Part shown: positions 1-11,620 of the stretch, piece after piece
Layout of the letters: every line of letters begins with the position of its first letter
How positions within the stretch are numbered: position 1 is the stretch's first letter
Assembly (NCBI GenBank): GCA_003290165.1
Contig: QNQO01000503.1
Coordinates: 62,001 to 126,000, forward strand
Origin: Berberis thunbergii
Lineage: Eukaryota > Streptophyta > Magnoliopsida > Ranunculales > Berberidaceae
Reading direction: 5' to 3'
DNA: 64,000 nucleotides
Notes under the pieces: model-generated
Seen by the model: only the letters and a program-made list of their open reading frames with translations
What the model was told of the DNA's origin: nothing
Databases searched by the model: none
Position numbers and translations under genes: made by a program

Positions 1-295
1 TTAGTAAAATTGGTACCGGCAGATCCTTTGAGAATTCCATTAAGTTTTCATCATTTGCTACATTTAGACATATACTGAATAAAAAATAATTAAATAGTTT
101 ATTTCTAAAAAAAATAGGAAAGAAAAATAAAATAAGAACACAATCAGCCTTATTAAAAAATTAAAAAAAAATTAAAATCGTCCAGACCGCCTAGATCCTG
201 CCCAGACCCTCCTAAACCCGCCTAGACTGCCCACCCAGCCATTAATCTGGGCGGTTTTCCACCTTCTAGCGCCTAGGCCAATTTTTAGAACACTG
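1..295. mobile_element. 3' part of a hAT-like non-autonomous element (CTAGGCG family), cut by window edge
   Basis: The segment ends in TTTTTAGAACACTG. This is the inverted form of the terminus TAGTGTTCTAAAAATCG seen in the complete copy at 24323-25015, and the AT-rich core and the cluster of CCTAGGCGG-like motifs near the end match that copy closely. The left end lies outside the window, so the target duplication cannot be checked. It sits directly against the LINE remnant that follows. Confidence 0.8.
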
Positions 296-296
296 C

Positions 297-806
297 ATAA
301 GAGAATCTTGACTAAATATAGGTTTAAAAAAAAAGGAATACACACAGGGAGTCATTGTGTGCTTTGTGATGAGATTGACGAGACGCTGGATCATTTGATG
401 CTTCACTGCAGATTCTCCAAATCAATTTGGAGCAGTTTCTTGTCAGAATTTGGTTTGAGTTTGATGTTTCAAGGCTCCATTTTAGATTGGCTAAGTTGGA
501 GGTCCTAAGCTAATCCTTCCCGACGGGCGGAGTGGTTATGGCGTAGTGTTCCTCACGTACTCATGTGGTATGTGTGGAAGGAGAGAAATAGGAGCGTATT
601 TGAAGGGCTTAACAGATCAGAGCACTCTATTGTTATCGAGATTAGGAATTGTTGTGGATGATGGGTTCGGCTTTTAATTTGTTTAGGGATTTGGTTTTTG
701 ACACCTTCATGGTGTCTTGGCATTCCTTGATATAGGAATGATTTCCTTTGTATTTTTTTTCCCTTTCTTTTTTAATAAACATCTTCGTGTTTGAACAAAA
801 AAAAAC
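297..806 (+). mobile_element. LINE (non-LTR retrotransposon) 3' end, zf-RVT region
   Basis: The plus-strand frame at 308-505 encodes a reverse-transcriptase zinc-binding domain of plant L1-type LINEs: CVLCDEIDETLDH, then LMLHC and W. After stops, the frame continues with WYVWKERNRSVFEG, which is typical of the end of LINE ORF2. The copy ends near 806 in an A-rich tail (about 795-806). It is 5' truncated, with stop codons, so not functional. Confidence 0.75.
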
Positions 807-819
807 AAACTTTTCTAGG

Positions 820-908
820 GCCAGCGCCAGGCTAGGCCCAACACCATCCATCATCCTCGAGAAGCGCATATTCAGGATGATGGATGGTGTTGGGCCTGGC
901 CTGGCTCC
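820..908. repeat. Inverted repeat / hairpin
   Basis: A left arm at about 820-856 and a right arm at about 873-908 are near-perfect reverse complements (core AACACCATCCATCATCCT against AGGATGATGGATGGTGTT). The loop is about 16 bases. It lies between the LINE tail and the phosphatase fragment and is not explained by either. Confidence 0.8.
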
Positions 909-1064
909 CTAGAAAAACTTGATGTAAATATTCCAAATGGTACGATCACTATTTGTGGTGATTTGCATGGCGGATTCAAACAATTGTTGAACATACTTCA
1001 GTGTAATGGATTTCCGTCTCCAACAAAGATGGATGTCTTTAATGGTGATTTTGTGGACAGAGGA
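909..1064 (+). pseudogene. PPP-family Ser/Thr phosphatase (PP5-like) fragment, 5' part
   Basis: The open frame contains GDLHG (the GDxHG metal-binding motif) and FNGDFVDRG (the GDxxDRG motif), in the order and spacing of the PPP catalytic core; PP5 is the closest relative by eye. The frame stops exactly where a long terminal repeat begins at 1066 and resumes at 11621 after that element. Neither the start of the catalytic domain nor any upstream TPR region is seen, so this is a gene fragment or remnant rather than an intact gene. PP5 versus another PPP class is judged from recalled motifs only. Confidence 0.75.
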
Positions 1065-1065
1065 T

Positions 1066-1657
1066 TGATGTGTCCAAATTCCTCCCTGTCAATTTATAAC
1101 CTGAGAAATAAACAACAATGAGTCAATGACCTCCTTTGTTGTGGCCGAAGGTACTTCAATGTTAAAGTCAAGTGATTGAGTAAGGATGGATGTAGACTGT
1201 AAATTGAATTGTAAGTGTGTACCTTTATCATTTCATTTGTTCGCCTTATCTAGTGAGTATTTCACTCCTTTATTGACTCTATCGTTGAGGCGTGATGGAG
1301 ATAGGAGATCTCGTTGAAGATCTCTCCCATACATGAATGAGTTCTATTCAACACTTGGCACTGTTTGGGACCCAATACATGATTGAATCAAGAATTGTGC
1401 AAAATACATCTTGAGCTTGTGACAACCCAGAAATCTGAGTTCGAGCCTTATTTCCTGGCCAAGCTCCAAGATTTGTGGACGTTGGACTCGCACGATCTGG
1501 GCTTGGGCGCCTGACTCACGGGTTGAACAGTGACCTGGATTAGTCTGGGCTAGACCGTGATTGGGCCTGTTCGAGGCCGTACTGAGGCCTTTTTGTATTA
1601 GGGTTGACCTATGCCACGCGTACGGCTATGACTAGGTGACTGTTTGATATCTCATCA
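1066..1657 (-). repeat. Left LTR (3' LTR of the minus-strand element)
   Basis: It starts TGATG and ends CTCATCA. It aligns along its length with 11024-11619, for instance the shared stretches around CTCCTTTATTGACTCTAT and TAAGGATGGATGTAGA. No clear polypurine tract is visible next to it. Confidence 0.8.
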
Positions 1658-1989
1658 GTTACTCTGCCTAGTTAGTGGGGTTGTGTATAGAGACACTAAC
1701 TGATTGTGCGTGGGGGGATGTGAGATGTTATAATGGCGTATTTCGGCACCTTTTTTTACTCAATGTGTTGTAGTTAATGCTTTTGCAATGGTTAAGTAAT
1801 CACCTCTCATATACATCAAGCCTATATAAGCTTTCCTTGGGAGAGTTTTATTTTTTTACCTTCCAGAGCTTCCTTTTGTTATTCGTTTTTAAATTTTCCA
1901 ATTTGACCAAGCTCGGACTTTCATACAATCATGTCTGCATGATCTTATTTTTCGCGTGAGCGCCATGCGGCTTGCTTTGACTTTTTTAG

Positions 1990-4180
1990 GGGGGCACCAG
2001 CATTAGAGGATGACCTAGCGGATCTCCATCGACGGTATGAAGTTCCTGATGATTTGGAATTGTTGTTCTTTGTGAATGGTGAGTCTCAAACAATTCCTAG
2101 GGAGGGATTCATTTGCATTTACAAGGCCATGTTCGAGGTTGGCTTGCACTTCCTTGTTCCTTACGTCAATTGGTGTTTCCTGTCTTATCAAAGTATTTCC
2201 CCAGCCTAGATAGCACTGAGTGTGTGGAGTATACTGATTGCCACTTTGAGTAAGGCGAGGAATGTGGGGTTACGTTTGTTGACAAATTGCTTCATTATCT
2301 GACCTCGATCAAGATGAATAAGCTTGGCGTTTGTTGGCTGGTCAAGCCCTCTTGTCTGGATGGCAAGTTGGGTCACACGAAAGACTGGCAGCGATATTGT
2401 TTTTATGCTTTTGTGAAGTCTACGTACTTCACCTATGACAACTAGATAATCTTCCGTAGCTTCAGGGATTTTAGTAAGTTTTGTGTACTATCCTCACTTT
2501 TTGTTTTTAATACAACATTTGTTGTTGTTTGACTTTCTGTTGTTTCCAACTGATGGGGGCATGACCCTAATGTTCTCTCTCCTGGTAAGGAAAAAATGAA
2601 GGTCAATTTTCTTGTTCTGACACCAATGCCTATTTCAGATGTTCTCCAACCGAGGATATCAGACGGAGTGGTTTGTTTTCCCGTGAAATTGGCAATGTGG
2701 GCAGACTCCGGTCACTCCCATTGGTTCTTTCCTGGTGCTAACGTACAAGCGTTTGGATCTCAGAAGAAGAAAGTGTCGAGGGTGCCTAGTCCGTCAAAAA
2801 GGAATGTTCTTGAAGGATTCCCCCCCCCCCGGTTGGTCAAAGAGGATCAAGGTGGAAACCGCTCCAGCTACTCTTGTTGTCACTCTAGATGCTCCGAGGA
2901 TATACTGTGGACCTGACTACTAGCAAGGAGGAGTCTCTGAAGGCCTCTGCCATTGCCAATTCAGGTGTGGAACAGCTCATTTTGGAAAGTATTGCCTTTG
3001 AATCATCAGCGGGTTTGGCTATCAATTGCAACAACCGGTTCTGAAAGTCATTGCTTGTGGTTAATCTGTGGACCCGGAGGTACACGAGGAGGGATGGGTC
3101 GTTATCTCTGACGCGTAGTATCGATCTGTAGATTGTACTATCATCCTCTACTGATGACAAGGGCAAGCAGGTTGTCAAATCTCCTCCTTCAAAAGTCACA
3201 GGAGGGGAGCGGGATTGGTTCCTGATCTCGAGGCTCTTCGTACAAACATCGGAGCCAACTTTGGTGGGCAACACGTGTGGTACCAGGAAGTGATCCACGG
3301 GAACGATTATTCAGCTTTTGAAGAAATGGTTTTCTTGGATGGTTGACCAAATATCGCTGTAGGAGGCGAACATGGGAGATCATCTCAATCAGGGTCAAAA
3401 TCATCTCATGTTGGTACGTTAGCAATTATCTAATTGTCGCTAGACCTTCCATCACACTTTTTTGCTCATAACTCTGTGTATGTTTTCTGATCAAGGGATG
3501 GCTCACTTGGCCCACACTAGCATGGCGGGCACTGAAGTGGAGTCTATGCGGGATAGGCTATATGCCTTAGAGAAGATGTATGTTGAGCAGCAAGAACAAC
3601 TCTCAGACACTCGTAGTAGGGCAAGATCGTTGGAAGAGCAGTTAGCTACTCGGCTCGATTTGGAAATTAAGCTAGGTGAGGCCCAAAAGGACCTGAAAAG
3701 TGCATTGGCTGCTCGATCGGCCTTGGAGTCTCAGTTGAAAAGACTTAAGAGAGTCTAGACAAGGCCCATGTTGCCCATGCTAATCTATCAGTGGATCTGA
3801 AAAATGCCCACGAGAATAGGGACAAGGCGACAGCTAAGCAGATAGTGTTTGTTGACCAATTGGTGCATGCCATGAGATCTGCTACTGAGACTCAGAGTGT
3901 TTTAGTCACTAAACGCACTGAGGCGGTCCGTCGGCGAGATCTTCATGAAGCCCTTTAAGCGTGGCTCTCCAAGCCCAATCAAGAGTTGGATTCTGAGCAT
4001 ACAAGCCGAACTAAGGTTGGTCGGAAGCTAGCCGATTCTGAAGGTAGTCTGGCAAGATAAACCAAGGAGTTATCCGTCATGAAACTCGATGGGAGGCTAG
4101 GAAGAATGAGCTAATCGAAGCCGCCAACTTTGCTAAGCTCAGTAACATTGATGCTGGTAGGCTAAAGCTGTTGGACTTTA
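1990..4180 (+). pseudogene. Antisense ORF region of the LTR element: plant transposon-type domain and coiled coil
   Basis: Plus-strand frames broken by stops and frameshifts. At about 2003-2205 the frame reads DDLELLFFVNGES, then REGFICIYKAMFEVGLHF, which resembles the 'putative plant transposon protein' domain often found as an extra ORF in plant gypsy elements. A later piece around 2370-2420 (KDWQRYCFYAF) fits the same domain. At 3462-3755 lies a heptad-rich coiled coil (98 codons; residues such as EKMYVEQQEQL and RARSLEEQLA) that continues in other frames to about 4100. Its strand is opposite to gag-pro. The domain name is from memory and not from a search. Confidence 0.55.
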
Positions 4181-4899
4181 TTGATTAGGATCATGGGGAC
4201 TGGGACCTTTTCACTTACATGCGATTGGCCTATGCTCATTTTGAGGAGGCGGACAACTCTTCTATTTTTTTCGATGGATGGCCCTAACACCGACCCAAAT
4301 GCCATGAAAACAGCCGCCACCCTCAATGTTCCAGAACCTGCCTCTGACTTGTCGTTCAGGAAGTTGATCCTGACTCTACTTTGCCTGATCCTACCCCTTG
4401 AGCAGTGTTTTGTATAAGAAAAGTTTACTAGTACAAAGTTTTTTTACTTTCTTTCTTTTTCGTTTGTGCTATAACTATTGTACTCGCCACTTTTAATTTG
4501 TGATTAGATTATGTTGAACAGACTAATGTGCCACCAATACTTTAGGACTGGATTTAGGTAATCAAGCCCCCTTTCATCTATAGTAATGCTTAAACTGGAC
4601 CAGAACCTCTTTTTAGCTTGAATGGGTCGTCACTTGATAATAACGTTAACTTAATCTCTAAGAAGACTTAAGTTGCGGAGTAGTCATCTTTACTCAAACG
4701 GATCAGGTTCTTGTGGTGTCAAACTTGGGTAGACATCTATCTGGGTTATGGCGACAAGACTTTTTTTTTAAAGGCAAGCGTGCCACCGGTGGGTATAAAA
4801 TCCAAGACGTGGGGGATAAGCCACCACAACCTTAAACATCCAACCAGGCTACCATTGGCATGGCGACTAGACTTTCATAACAATTCTCAACCCTGTGCA

Positions 4900-5890
4900 G
4901 AAATGTAAAAGTTAGGGCATTTGAGGAGTCATATCTTGTCCGAATGGACTAGATTTCCCCGATGTACTAGCTCACTCCGAAGAGGGGGTGAGTTATAGAG
5001 AGGTCATGTCCGCTATGACAAACCTTGATCTTGAACATGAGTTAGGTTATAGAGAAGTCATCTTTGTCCGAACCGACGAGACTTTTGTAGTACATGGGCT
5101 CAATCCTGAAAAGGAGTTGAGCTATCGAGAAGTCGTCTATGTCTGAATGGACTAGACTTCTATGAACCCTAATCCTAATCAGGAGTTAGGTTATGGAGAA
5201 ATTATCTTTGTCCGAACGGACATACTTCTGTAGTATATGGGCTCAATCTTGAAGAGGAGTTGAGTTGTCAGGAAGTCGTCTCTAACCGAATGGGCTAGAT
5301 TTCTATGATGAGCCCTAATCCTGAACCTGAGTTAGGTTATGGAGAAATCATTTTGTCCGAATGAACTAAACTTTTGTAATATATGGGCTCAATCTTGAAG
5401 AAGAGTTGAGTTTTCGGGAAGTCGTCTCTGCATGAATGGACTAAACTTTTATGATGAACCCTAATCCTAAATAGAAATTACGGAGAAGTCATATTTGTCC
5501 AAACAGACTAAACTTCTGTAGTATATGGGATCAATCCTGAAGAGAAGTTGAGTTGTTGGGAAATCATATCTGCCTGAATGGGCTAGACTTCTATGATAAC
5601 CCCTAATTCTGAACAGGAGTTAGATTATGGAGAAATAATCTTTGTTTGAACGAACTAGACTTCTGTAATATACGAGCTCAATCCTGAAAAGGAGTTGAGT
5701 TGTGGAGAAGTTGTTTCTGCCTGAATAGGCTAGACTCCTATGATGAACCTTAATCCTAAATAGTAGTTAGGTTATAGAGAAGTTATCTTTGTACGAACGG
5801 ATTAGACTCCTGTAATATATGGGCTCAATCCCGAAGAGGATTTGCGCTATTGAGAAGTCATATCTGCCTGAATGGACTAGACTTCTGTTA
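4900..5890. repeat. Tandem repeats, about 145 bp unit made of two related halves
   Basis: The phrase TATGGGCTCAATC recurs near 5095, 5234, 5380, 5523 (variant), 5668 (variant) and 5816, which gives a unit of about 140-148 bp. Between these the related phrase GAACCCTAATCCTAA plus GAGTTAGGTTATGGAGAA recurs. Each unit is therefore a dimer of about 72-bp halves sharing GGACTAGACTTCT and TTTGTCCGAA. No open frame spans it. Such arrays are common in the untranslated part of Tat/Ogre-type elements. Confidence 0.8.
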
Positions 5891-8800
5891 AGCAAAACCG
5901 TCGCGAGACTGGACCGGTTTGCTTGGTGTCGTGGTTCCTTAAGCGAACTTGGATACTTAGACGCGACAATTTGTTGACATTCTTAATAGGAATAAACTCG
6001 GTCGTTGTGTGCCATCGAGATCCCCTTGGTCAGACTAGGTTATTTATGCTCGGTGAGCTGACATGAGACTGGGCTCGGTCCATGGTTCCTTAGGCGGACT
6101 AGGTCACTTACAAGCGGCAAGTTGTCGACATCCTTAATAGGATTAGACTTGGCCATTGTGCGCCATCGTGGTTGTAATGACCCCCAATTTTGACAAATGA
6201 TAATGTTTTAAGGCATATTTATTTTGAGATTGGGTATATAATAAATAAATAAAAGGTGTCAATATAATGTTGTGCAAACCCTAATCTTGTAGGGTTTTGC
6301 CTTTGGGTTGGTTAAATAGGGACTTGATTCTTCCCAGCCGCATAGAAAGTCTGTAGAAAGCAAGCAGGTGAGTTCTTACGTTTAATTTTCTTTACTTAAT
6401 CTTTCACGTGATTGTATAAACCCATTTTCTCTAAAGTATACCAATTGGAAATTTGCATAGTATGTTCTTTTCATGATGCTTAGATCTGACAACTTATGAT
6501 GGGTAGGTCCTAGACACCTTGTTTTAGTTTTCATGATCTAGGTAAATAAAAATTGGTAGTTGAAAAAAAAAAACACATGTGATGTGAGGGTGTCTTTTTT
6601 GGTGTGATATTAATTTGGTAGGAAGATAGATTGGTATGTTAGGCGATGATTTGTCCATATGTGAGAGCCTAGCCGAGTAGCACCAACTGCCATGCAAAAT
6701 AGTTGACTAAAGATTTATATATATACATATATCTCGAGCTACTTAATTTTGTATTGTAGAGGTTATGGACTCAAGTATTGCTAGAACCTGAGACTTACAC
6801 AAAATCATGCATTGGTTGGTTAACCCAAGCACAACCCATCACACAGGGAATTGAGCCCAAGCCACCCCAAGTGTATTGAGAATTGGTTGCTAAAATTGGG
6901 CCCGCCCAAGTTGCAGCCTTAGGCAAAGTCTTTTACATAGATTGGAAGTTTTAAAACCGTAGATAACTTTAGCTGGTCGGTACCAAAATCCCTAATCTTG
7001 GTCAAACATATTTTAATGAAAAATGGAATTGTTTATTTTAATGAAACAGTGGATACTTATTTTAATGATATAGTGGTCATGTAAGTTGCTTTGTGGATAC
7101 TCATTTTAATGAAACAATGGTCATGTAAGAGTGATAGTGATAGTGAATACTTATTTTAATGAAGTAGTTGCCATGTAAGAGTGATTTCCTTATAATTACA
7201 AGGATAATGTATAGCATGAATGTATTATAGCTCTAGTTTGACATGTCCATATGATTGATGAATTGTGAGCATGTCGTGTTCCCTAAAAGAATGGGTGAAC
7301 TTGTTGATTGATAATGTGTAAGAACGATGAGATATCACAATAAGTCATACTAAAATTCTTGAGTTCATAAATTTTAATTATCTAGAATTGTATCACTTAG
7401 AACTACCATACCTTTTTTTGTTTATTATTTCCCTTTTCTTATGGAGAAACTAAATAACTTGCGGGTTGTCTTGCGGATGAGGGGCAACCCTTTCTTATAG
7501 AGAAACTAAAATAACTTTCGGGTTAGTCTTGCAAAAAGGTGGTGGTTTTGGAATGCCTAAAATAGGTTTGATTATTTATCCGTAAAAAAAATGTGACATG
7601 ATTTATGCGCATTGTTAGCCCAGTAGTGGTTTTTATTTTACTCATATAGTTAGGGATATCCGGTGATGCATGCTTGTATGTGATGTGTCCCCACTTGGGC
7701 ATGGATGACAGAAAAGTTTTTATATGAGCGAAGCATTCGAGTATGTATATTCGGCACGGAGGTGGTGCGAATGTGGTATAGTCTAAGTGATCAATTCATT
7801 ATAAACGGATAAATAGGTTAAAATAAATAATTTATTGGTTGATAAATTCTGAGTAAATAGAATAATACAATTATTGTCATATAATCACTTAGTGCAGGAT
7901 GGCAGGTCTACTAACATTCTCTGCAGGTCTGACTTGTCATGGTTAGTTTCCACAGGGCGGGTGTATTTAAGGTAAATAGTTACGGAAGTATGTTAGAAAC
8001 TGTAATTAGCTTTATACATTCGCCTCGTGGAGGAACTACCTGTTTTGTTTTGGTTATTTTGTCGTACTTTATTTCCTATCATGCCATGCTGTTCCTCTTA
8101 TTGATTTTGGGAACGAAGAATTTCGCACCAGCTTAATTGCTGACCCAAGTGGGCTTTGGCTTCTTGGGTACATTCCTTTGGAAATGTAGCCGACTAGCTT
8201 GTTTCAGGATTTAGTAGTTTAGGCAAGTTTAGAGAAGTTCATTTCATACGTGACGAGCATTGCTGGAGAGTTGCACGTTGTTCGAGAGTCTAAGTCATTT
8301 TGTTTGTTAGGTGACAGTTTATTCTTTTGTAGTAGAACTTGGAGTTGCATTTTTGTTGGGAGAGTTATGCCTATGTTTAGTTGAATTTGTTAGAGTTGGC
8401 TCTACGAGATTTAAATGTTATTTTTCCTTCTTTTCGTTTGGCTTTCTAGAACAATTGTTTTATTTCCCTCTAATCTGGTAAATTGTGCATTTGATTATTT
8501 CTCGTGGATGTCAACTGTTACTTTTAGTGAATAAAATTCATGTCCCGAATTTTGGAAAAATGGATAATCCTATGTAGATATTAGGATTTCGTTTTTCGGG
8601 GCGTGACAGTGGTCCCCTTGGTCAGACCAAGTTATTCATGCGCAGTGAGTCATCACGAGACTGTGCTCGATTTCACTTTACGGTGCCATGGTTCCTTAGA
8701 CTAGGTTACTTAGACGCACGAATTTTCGACATCCTTAATATGATTAGACTCGGTCGTTGTGCGCCATCGTGGTCTCTTTGGTCGGACCAGTTTTGCCCCT
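5890..8800. repeat. Second tandem array, about 150-165 bp unit, interrupted by solo LTR
   Basis: The phrase GGTTCCTTA lies at 5933, 6084 and 8690, each followed by a GACATYCTTAAT block and a GTGCGCCATCG block. Subtracting the solo LTR and its 5-bp duplication (2441 bp) puts the third copy about 165 bp after the second. Confidence 0.75.
6173..8608. mobile_element. Solo LTR of a Ty3/gypsy-type element, 2436 bp
   Basis: It begins TGTAATGACC and ends GGGCGTGACA. It is flanked by a perfect 5-bp duplication, GTGGT (6168-6172 and 8609-8613), and it interrupts a tandem repeat at a point where the array resumes. No internal second LTR, gag or pol is visible. Large LTRs with these ends are typical of Tekay/Del-type chromoviruses; the clade call is inference. 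Confidence 0.8.
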
Positions 8801-8959
8801 GTATACAGAGTTCAGTGTGAAATGGCATCATTTTCAAAGAGAGTACCTTTATTGATGATTCTTCTTTAAACGTTCTACATGATATTCTCTCCACTCAGGT
8901 TCTTGGTCCATTGGCTTTCTTCAAGGGGTTTTTAGGACGAAACGGCTATTTGCCTGATT

Positions 8960-9435
8960 GCTTCATCGCCATGTAGTGGCACTCTCTTGCGATTGACTAA
9001 TCTCCCATGATAGTCCATGCCTTATTATCGGCGAGGGATTTGAGGGCATTGATGCCGAGTAGAGATCACCACTCCCATCTGGTGGAGACAAGGTATGTCC
9101 AGAATCACGTTGTATGCAGAGAAGGCGTCTACGACAATCAATTTCGTCATTAAAATCCTTATTAGATCTTATTCCCCTGCTACCACGGGCAGCCTGATGT
9201 TTTTGACTGGGTAACTCCACTCCCCACTGAAGCCGATCATGGCCTGTTTGTGCGGCTCCAGCTCTTCTTCCCTCAGCCGCATCCTGCGGAATGCCTCCAA
9301 GAACAAGACGTTGGTTGAGCTCCCCGTATCTACCAATGACATCTTCACACCCCACTTTGTTATCCCAATCGTGATGACTAGGACATCATTGTGCGGCAAG
9401 TGGACCCCGCACATGTCTTGCTCTTTGAACGCCAT
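8960..9435 (-). pseudogene. LTR-element aspartic protease (retropepsin)
   Basis: Read on the minus strand, 9435-9169 has an open frame with SLVDTGSSTNVLF, carrying the DTGS active site of retropepsins, followed by AMIGFSGEW. After a frame change the typical continuation IVVDAFSAYNVIL, then LHQMGVVISTRHQ, lies at about 9150-9020. The retropepsin would cut the Gag precursor in the particle. Reverse transcriptase normally follows but is not present here. Confidence 0.75.
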
Positions 9436-9599
9436 TTCCGGGGTCAGATGCTCTATTCGGGAATGTTGGATAGGGCGATCTCCATAGTGGAAACTTGTCT
9501 GTAGTTCTCGGACTGTTGTTTTCTCATCTGCTTCTGATGCACGCTCTTCATTTTCCTTTTCTCGATGTTACTTTTTGCCAGGAAATATGAATTCCTGGA

Positions 9600-10830
9600 G
9601 CCTCCCCTTTTTTACCAAGTACTCAATTTCATTCTTGAGACTTTGGCAGTCCTGACTAATGTGACCGTGGTCCATTTTAGGTCCTCACAGCTCTTATCAC
9701 GCCTTGATAGGTTACTTTTGAGCTTCGAGGGCCATTTTAAGTCCTCACAGCTCTTCATGGCGGAGAGAATCTTGGACAGACTGGCGTTGAACGGGGTGTA
9801 GTTGGGGTACTTTGTATTGATGTAATTGGTGACCTTATCAAGTTTCACCTTGTCAAATCCGGCCCTGCTGTTGCTTCGCCTCCTTTTGGGCCTATCCTCC
9901 TCCTCACGCCTTTTTTCTTCTCCCATTTTATGGGTCTTGAGGGCTTGTTTGGCCTCATTTTTGCATGTTTTCTTGGCCGCTAGAATCTCCTCGAGAGTGA
10001 TGTACTTTTGGACACTCTTTAGTCAGTCTATCATGTCCTTTGGAGACTCCAAAATGAAGATGTTGTAAAACCAACCTCCCCGGAGGTCGGAAGTGAAGGT
10101 GGTAATAGACGTGTCATCGTTGCAACCGTCAATAAGATTCATCTCGTCATTGAAGTGAGTGACATACTCCCTGAGGGTATCATCATGCTTCTGTTTGAGG
10201 CTGAGCAGGTAGTGAGGCCTTTTTTTTTTTGCTTGCTCCCTACGAATCAAGTGATGAATGCCTTTGCTAAGACCTAAAATGAATAGATGGATCTTGGTTG
10301 AAGGCTGTGGAATCAAGTTAGTGCAGCCTTCTTCAGACTAGTAGGGAAAATTCTGCACAAAATGGCTTATGAACTCTCCTTCAGTGCCATCACATGGTGA
10401 TAATGGCGCAACTGGTTTGATGGATCGGATGTCTTGTCATAGAACTCGAGCTTTGGGAGGACGAACTTCTTTGGCAAGGGCACGTCCATGATCTCCTCTT
10501 TGAATTGAGGGATGGTAAGATCATACAGGACGTCTGGATTGGTTGCTCTCAACTGAAGTGGGTTCTCGACTATGGTCCTATCTGCCTTTGAGGTGTGGTT
10601 CTGCTACATTTTTGTTCCTCGAGTTCCCTCCTGGCCAGCCCTTTGGTCCTCGCTCGGGAACTTGTCACTTTCATGGACATGCTCCCTAGCATCTTCTTGG
10701 GTCGGGACCTCCCCAGCTTTCTGCCATTCTCTGATGGTGGTTGTTGATCTTGGGTAAGCCTTTTCACCACCCACGTTAAATGATTCATATGGAACAGAAT
10801 TTGATCTATGTGGGGGTCAGCCATGACTGT
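9600..10830 (-). pseudogene. LTR-element gag remnants
   Basis: Successive minus-strand frames carry gag pieces of plant gypsy type. At 10552-10367: FKEEIMDVPLPKKFVLPKLE, then YDKTSDP. At 10316-10023: LLSLKQKHDDTLREYVTHFN, with a following L-rich stretch. An upstream piece at 10824-10570 starts MADPHIDQILFHMNHL. Frames shift several times and stops occur, so the polyprotein is not continuous. Gag would form the particle and bind the RNA. The order on the minus strand (LTR, gag, protease) is normal. Confidence 0.7.
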
Positions 10831-11023
10831 TATGCTTCCACGATTGGATTGACCCGGCCTGGCGACAGGGCTTCCATGGCCGAAGCATTTTTTGGCTTGG
10901 CATTGTTATTGTTAGCTCGGGATTTGGTGTTGGTGACCATGTCTCGAGACTCTGCCGGTTCAAAAGAGTTTGTGTCTTTGTTTTAAGGAATACATGTCGT
11001 TGTTCCCACATATGACGCTAAAC

Positions 11024-11619
11024 TAATGCATCCAAATCCATCCCTATCAATTCCTAACCTGCAAAATGAATAGCAGTGAACCAAGGATCACGGTTGTGGT
11101 GATCGAAGGCACTCTGATGCTAAAGTTGAGTGACTGAGTAAGGATGGATGTAGATTATAAATTGGATTGTAAATTAGTACATTTCTCATCCCCTTTGTTC
11201 GCCTTATATAGAGATTATTTCACTCCTTTATTGACTCTATTGTCGAGGCATGATGGGGGAGGAGATCTCGCTGAAGATCTTTCCCATTCATGCCTGAGCT
11301 CCATTTGGCAATTGGCTCTGTTTGGGATTCTATATTTGATTGGATCAATAGATGTGCAAAATAAATTTTGGGCCTGTGACAACCTAGAGATTTGCGTGTG
11401 GGCCTTTTTGTCTTGGGTCAAGCTCCAAGATTTGCGCCACGTTGGGCTTGCACGATCTGGGCTTGGGCACCTGACTTACGGGCCTGAACAGTGATTTGGC
11501 TGAGTCTGAGCTGGACCATGCTTGGGTCTGCTCGATACCGCGCTGAGACCTTTCTGTATTAGGGTTTAGCAAATGCCACATGTACGATTGTGACTGGGTA
11601 ACTGTTTGATACCTCATCA
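11024..11619 (-). repeat. Right LTR (5' LTR of the minus-strand element)
   Basis: Matches 1066-1657 and ends ACCTCATCA. On the minus strand it is followed by GCGTCATATGTGGGAACAAC, which resembles the primer-binding region of Tat-type gypsy elements (the GGCGCCGTCTGTGGGAA class), though decayed. Confidence 0.75.
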
Positions 11620-11620
11620 G

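Larger units (their letters stand above)
1066..11619 (-). mobile_element. Non-autonomous Ty3/gypsy-like LTR retrotransposon (gag-pro, no pol), inserted in phosphatase fragment
   Basis: Two direct repeats of about 595 bp (1066-1657 and 11024-11619), with TG...CA ends, flank the element. The flanking 5-mers AGGAT and GGGAC look like a decayed target duplication. Gag and an aspartic protease are encoded on the minus strand next to the right LTR. No reverse transcriptase, RNase H or integrase can be recognised. The rest holds a decayed plus-strand (antisense) ORF region, tandem repeats and a nested solo LTR. This layout is that described for Tat/Retand-type elements with antisense ORFs, or for gag-only TR-GAG elements; the assignment is inference. 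The LTRs are clearly diverged, so the insertion is old. Confidence 0.8.

Noticed and set aside
4900..5890. CRISPR-like regular repeats
   Set aside because: Repeats are about 145 bp, diverged, without unique spacers, and lie in a plant LTR element; this is a tandem array.
9239..9487. Plus-strand ORF over the protease region
   Set aside because: Complement of the retropepsin coding strand; a shadow.
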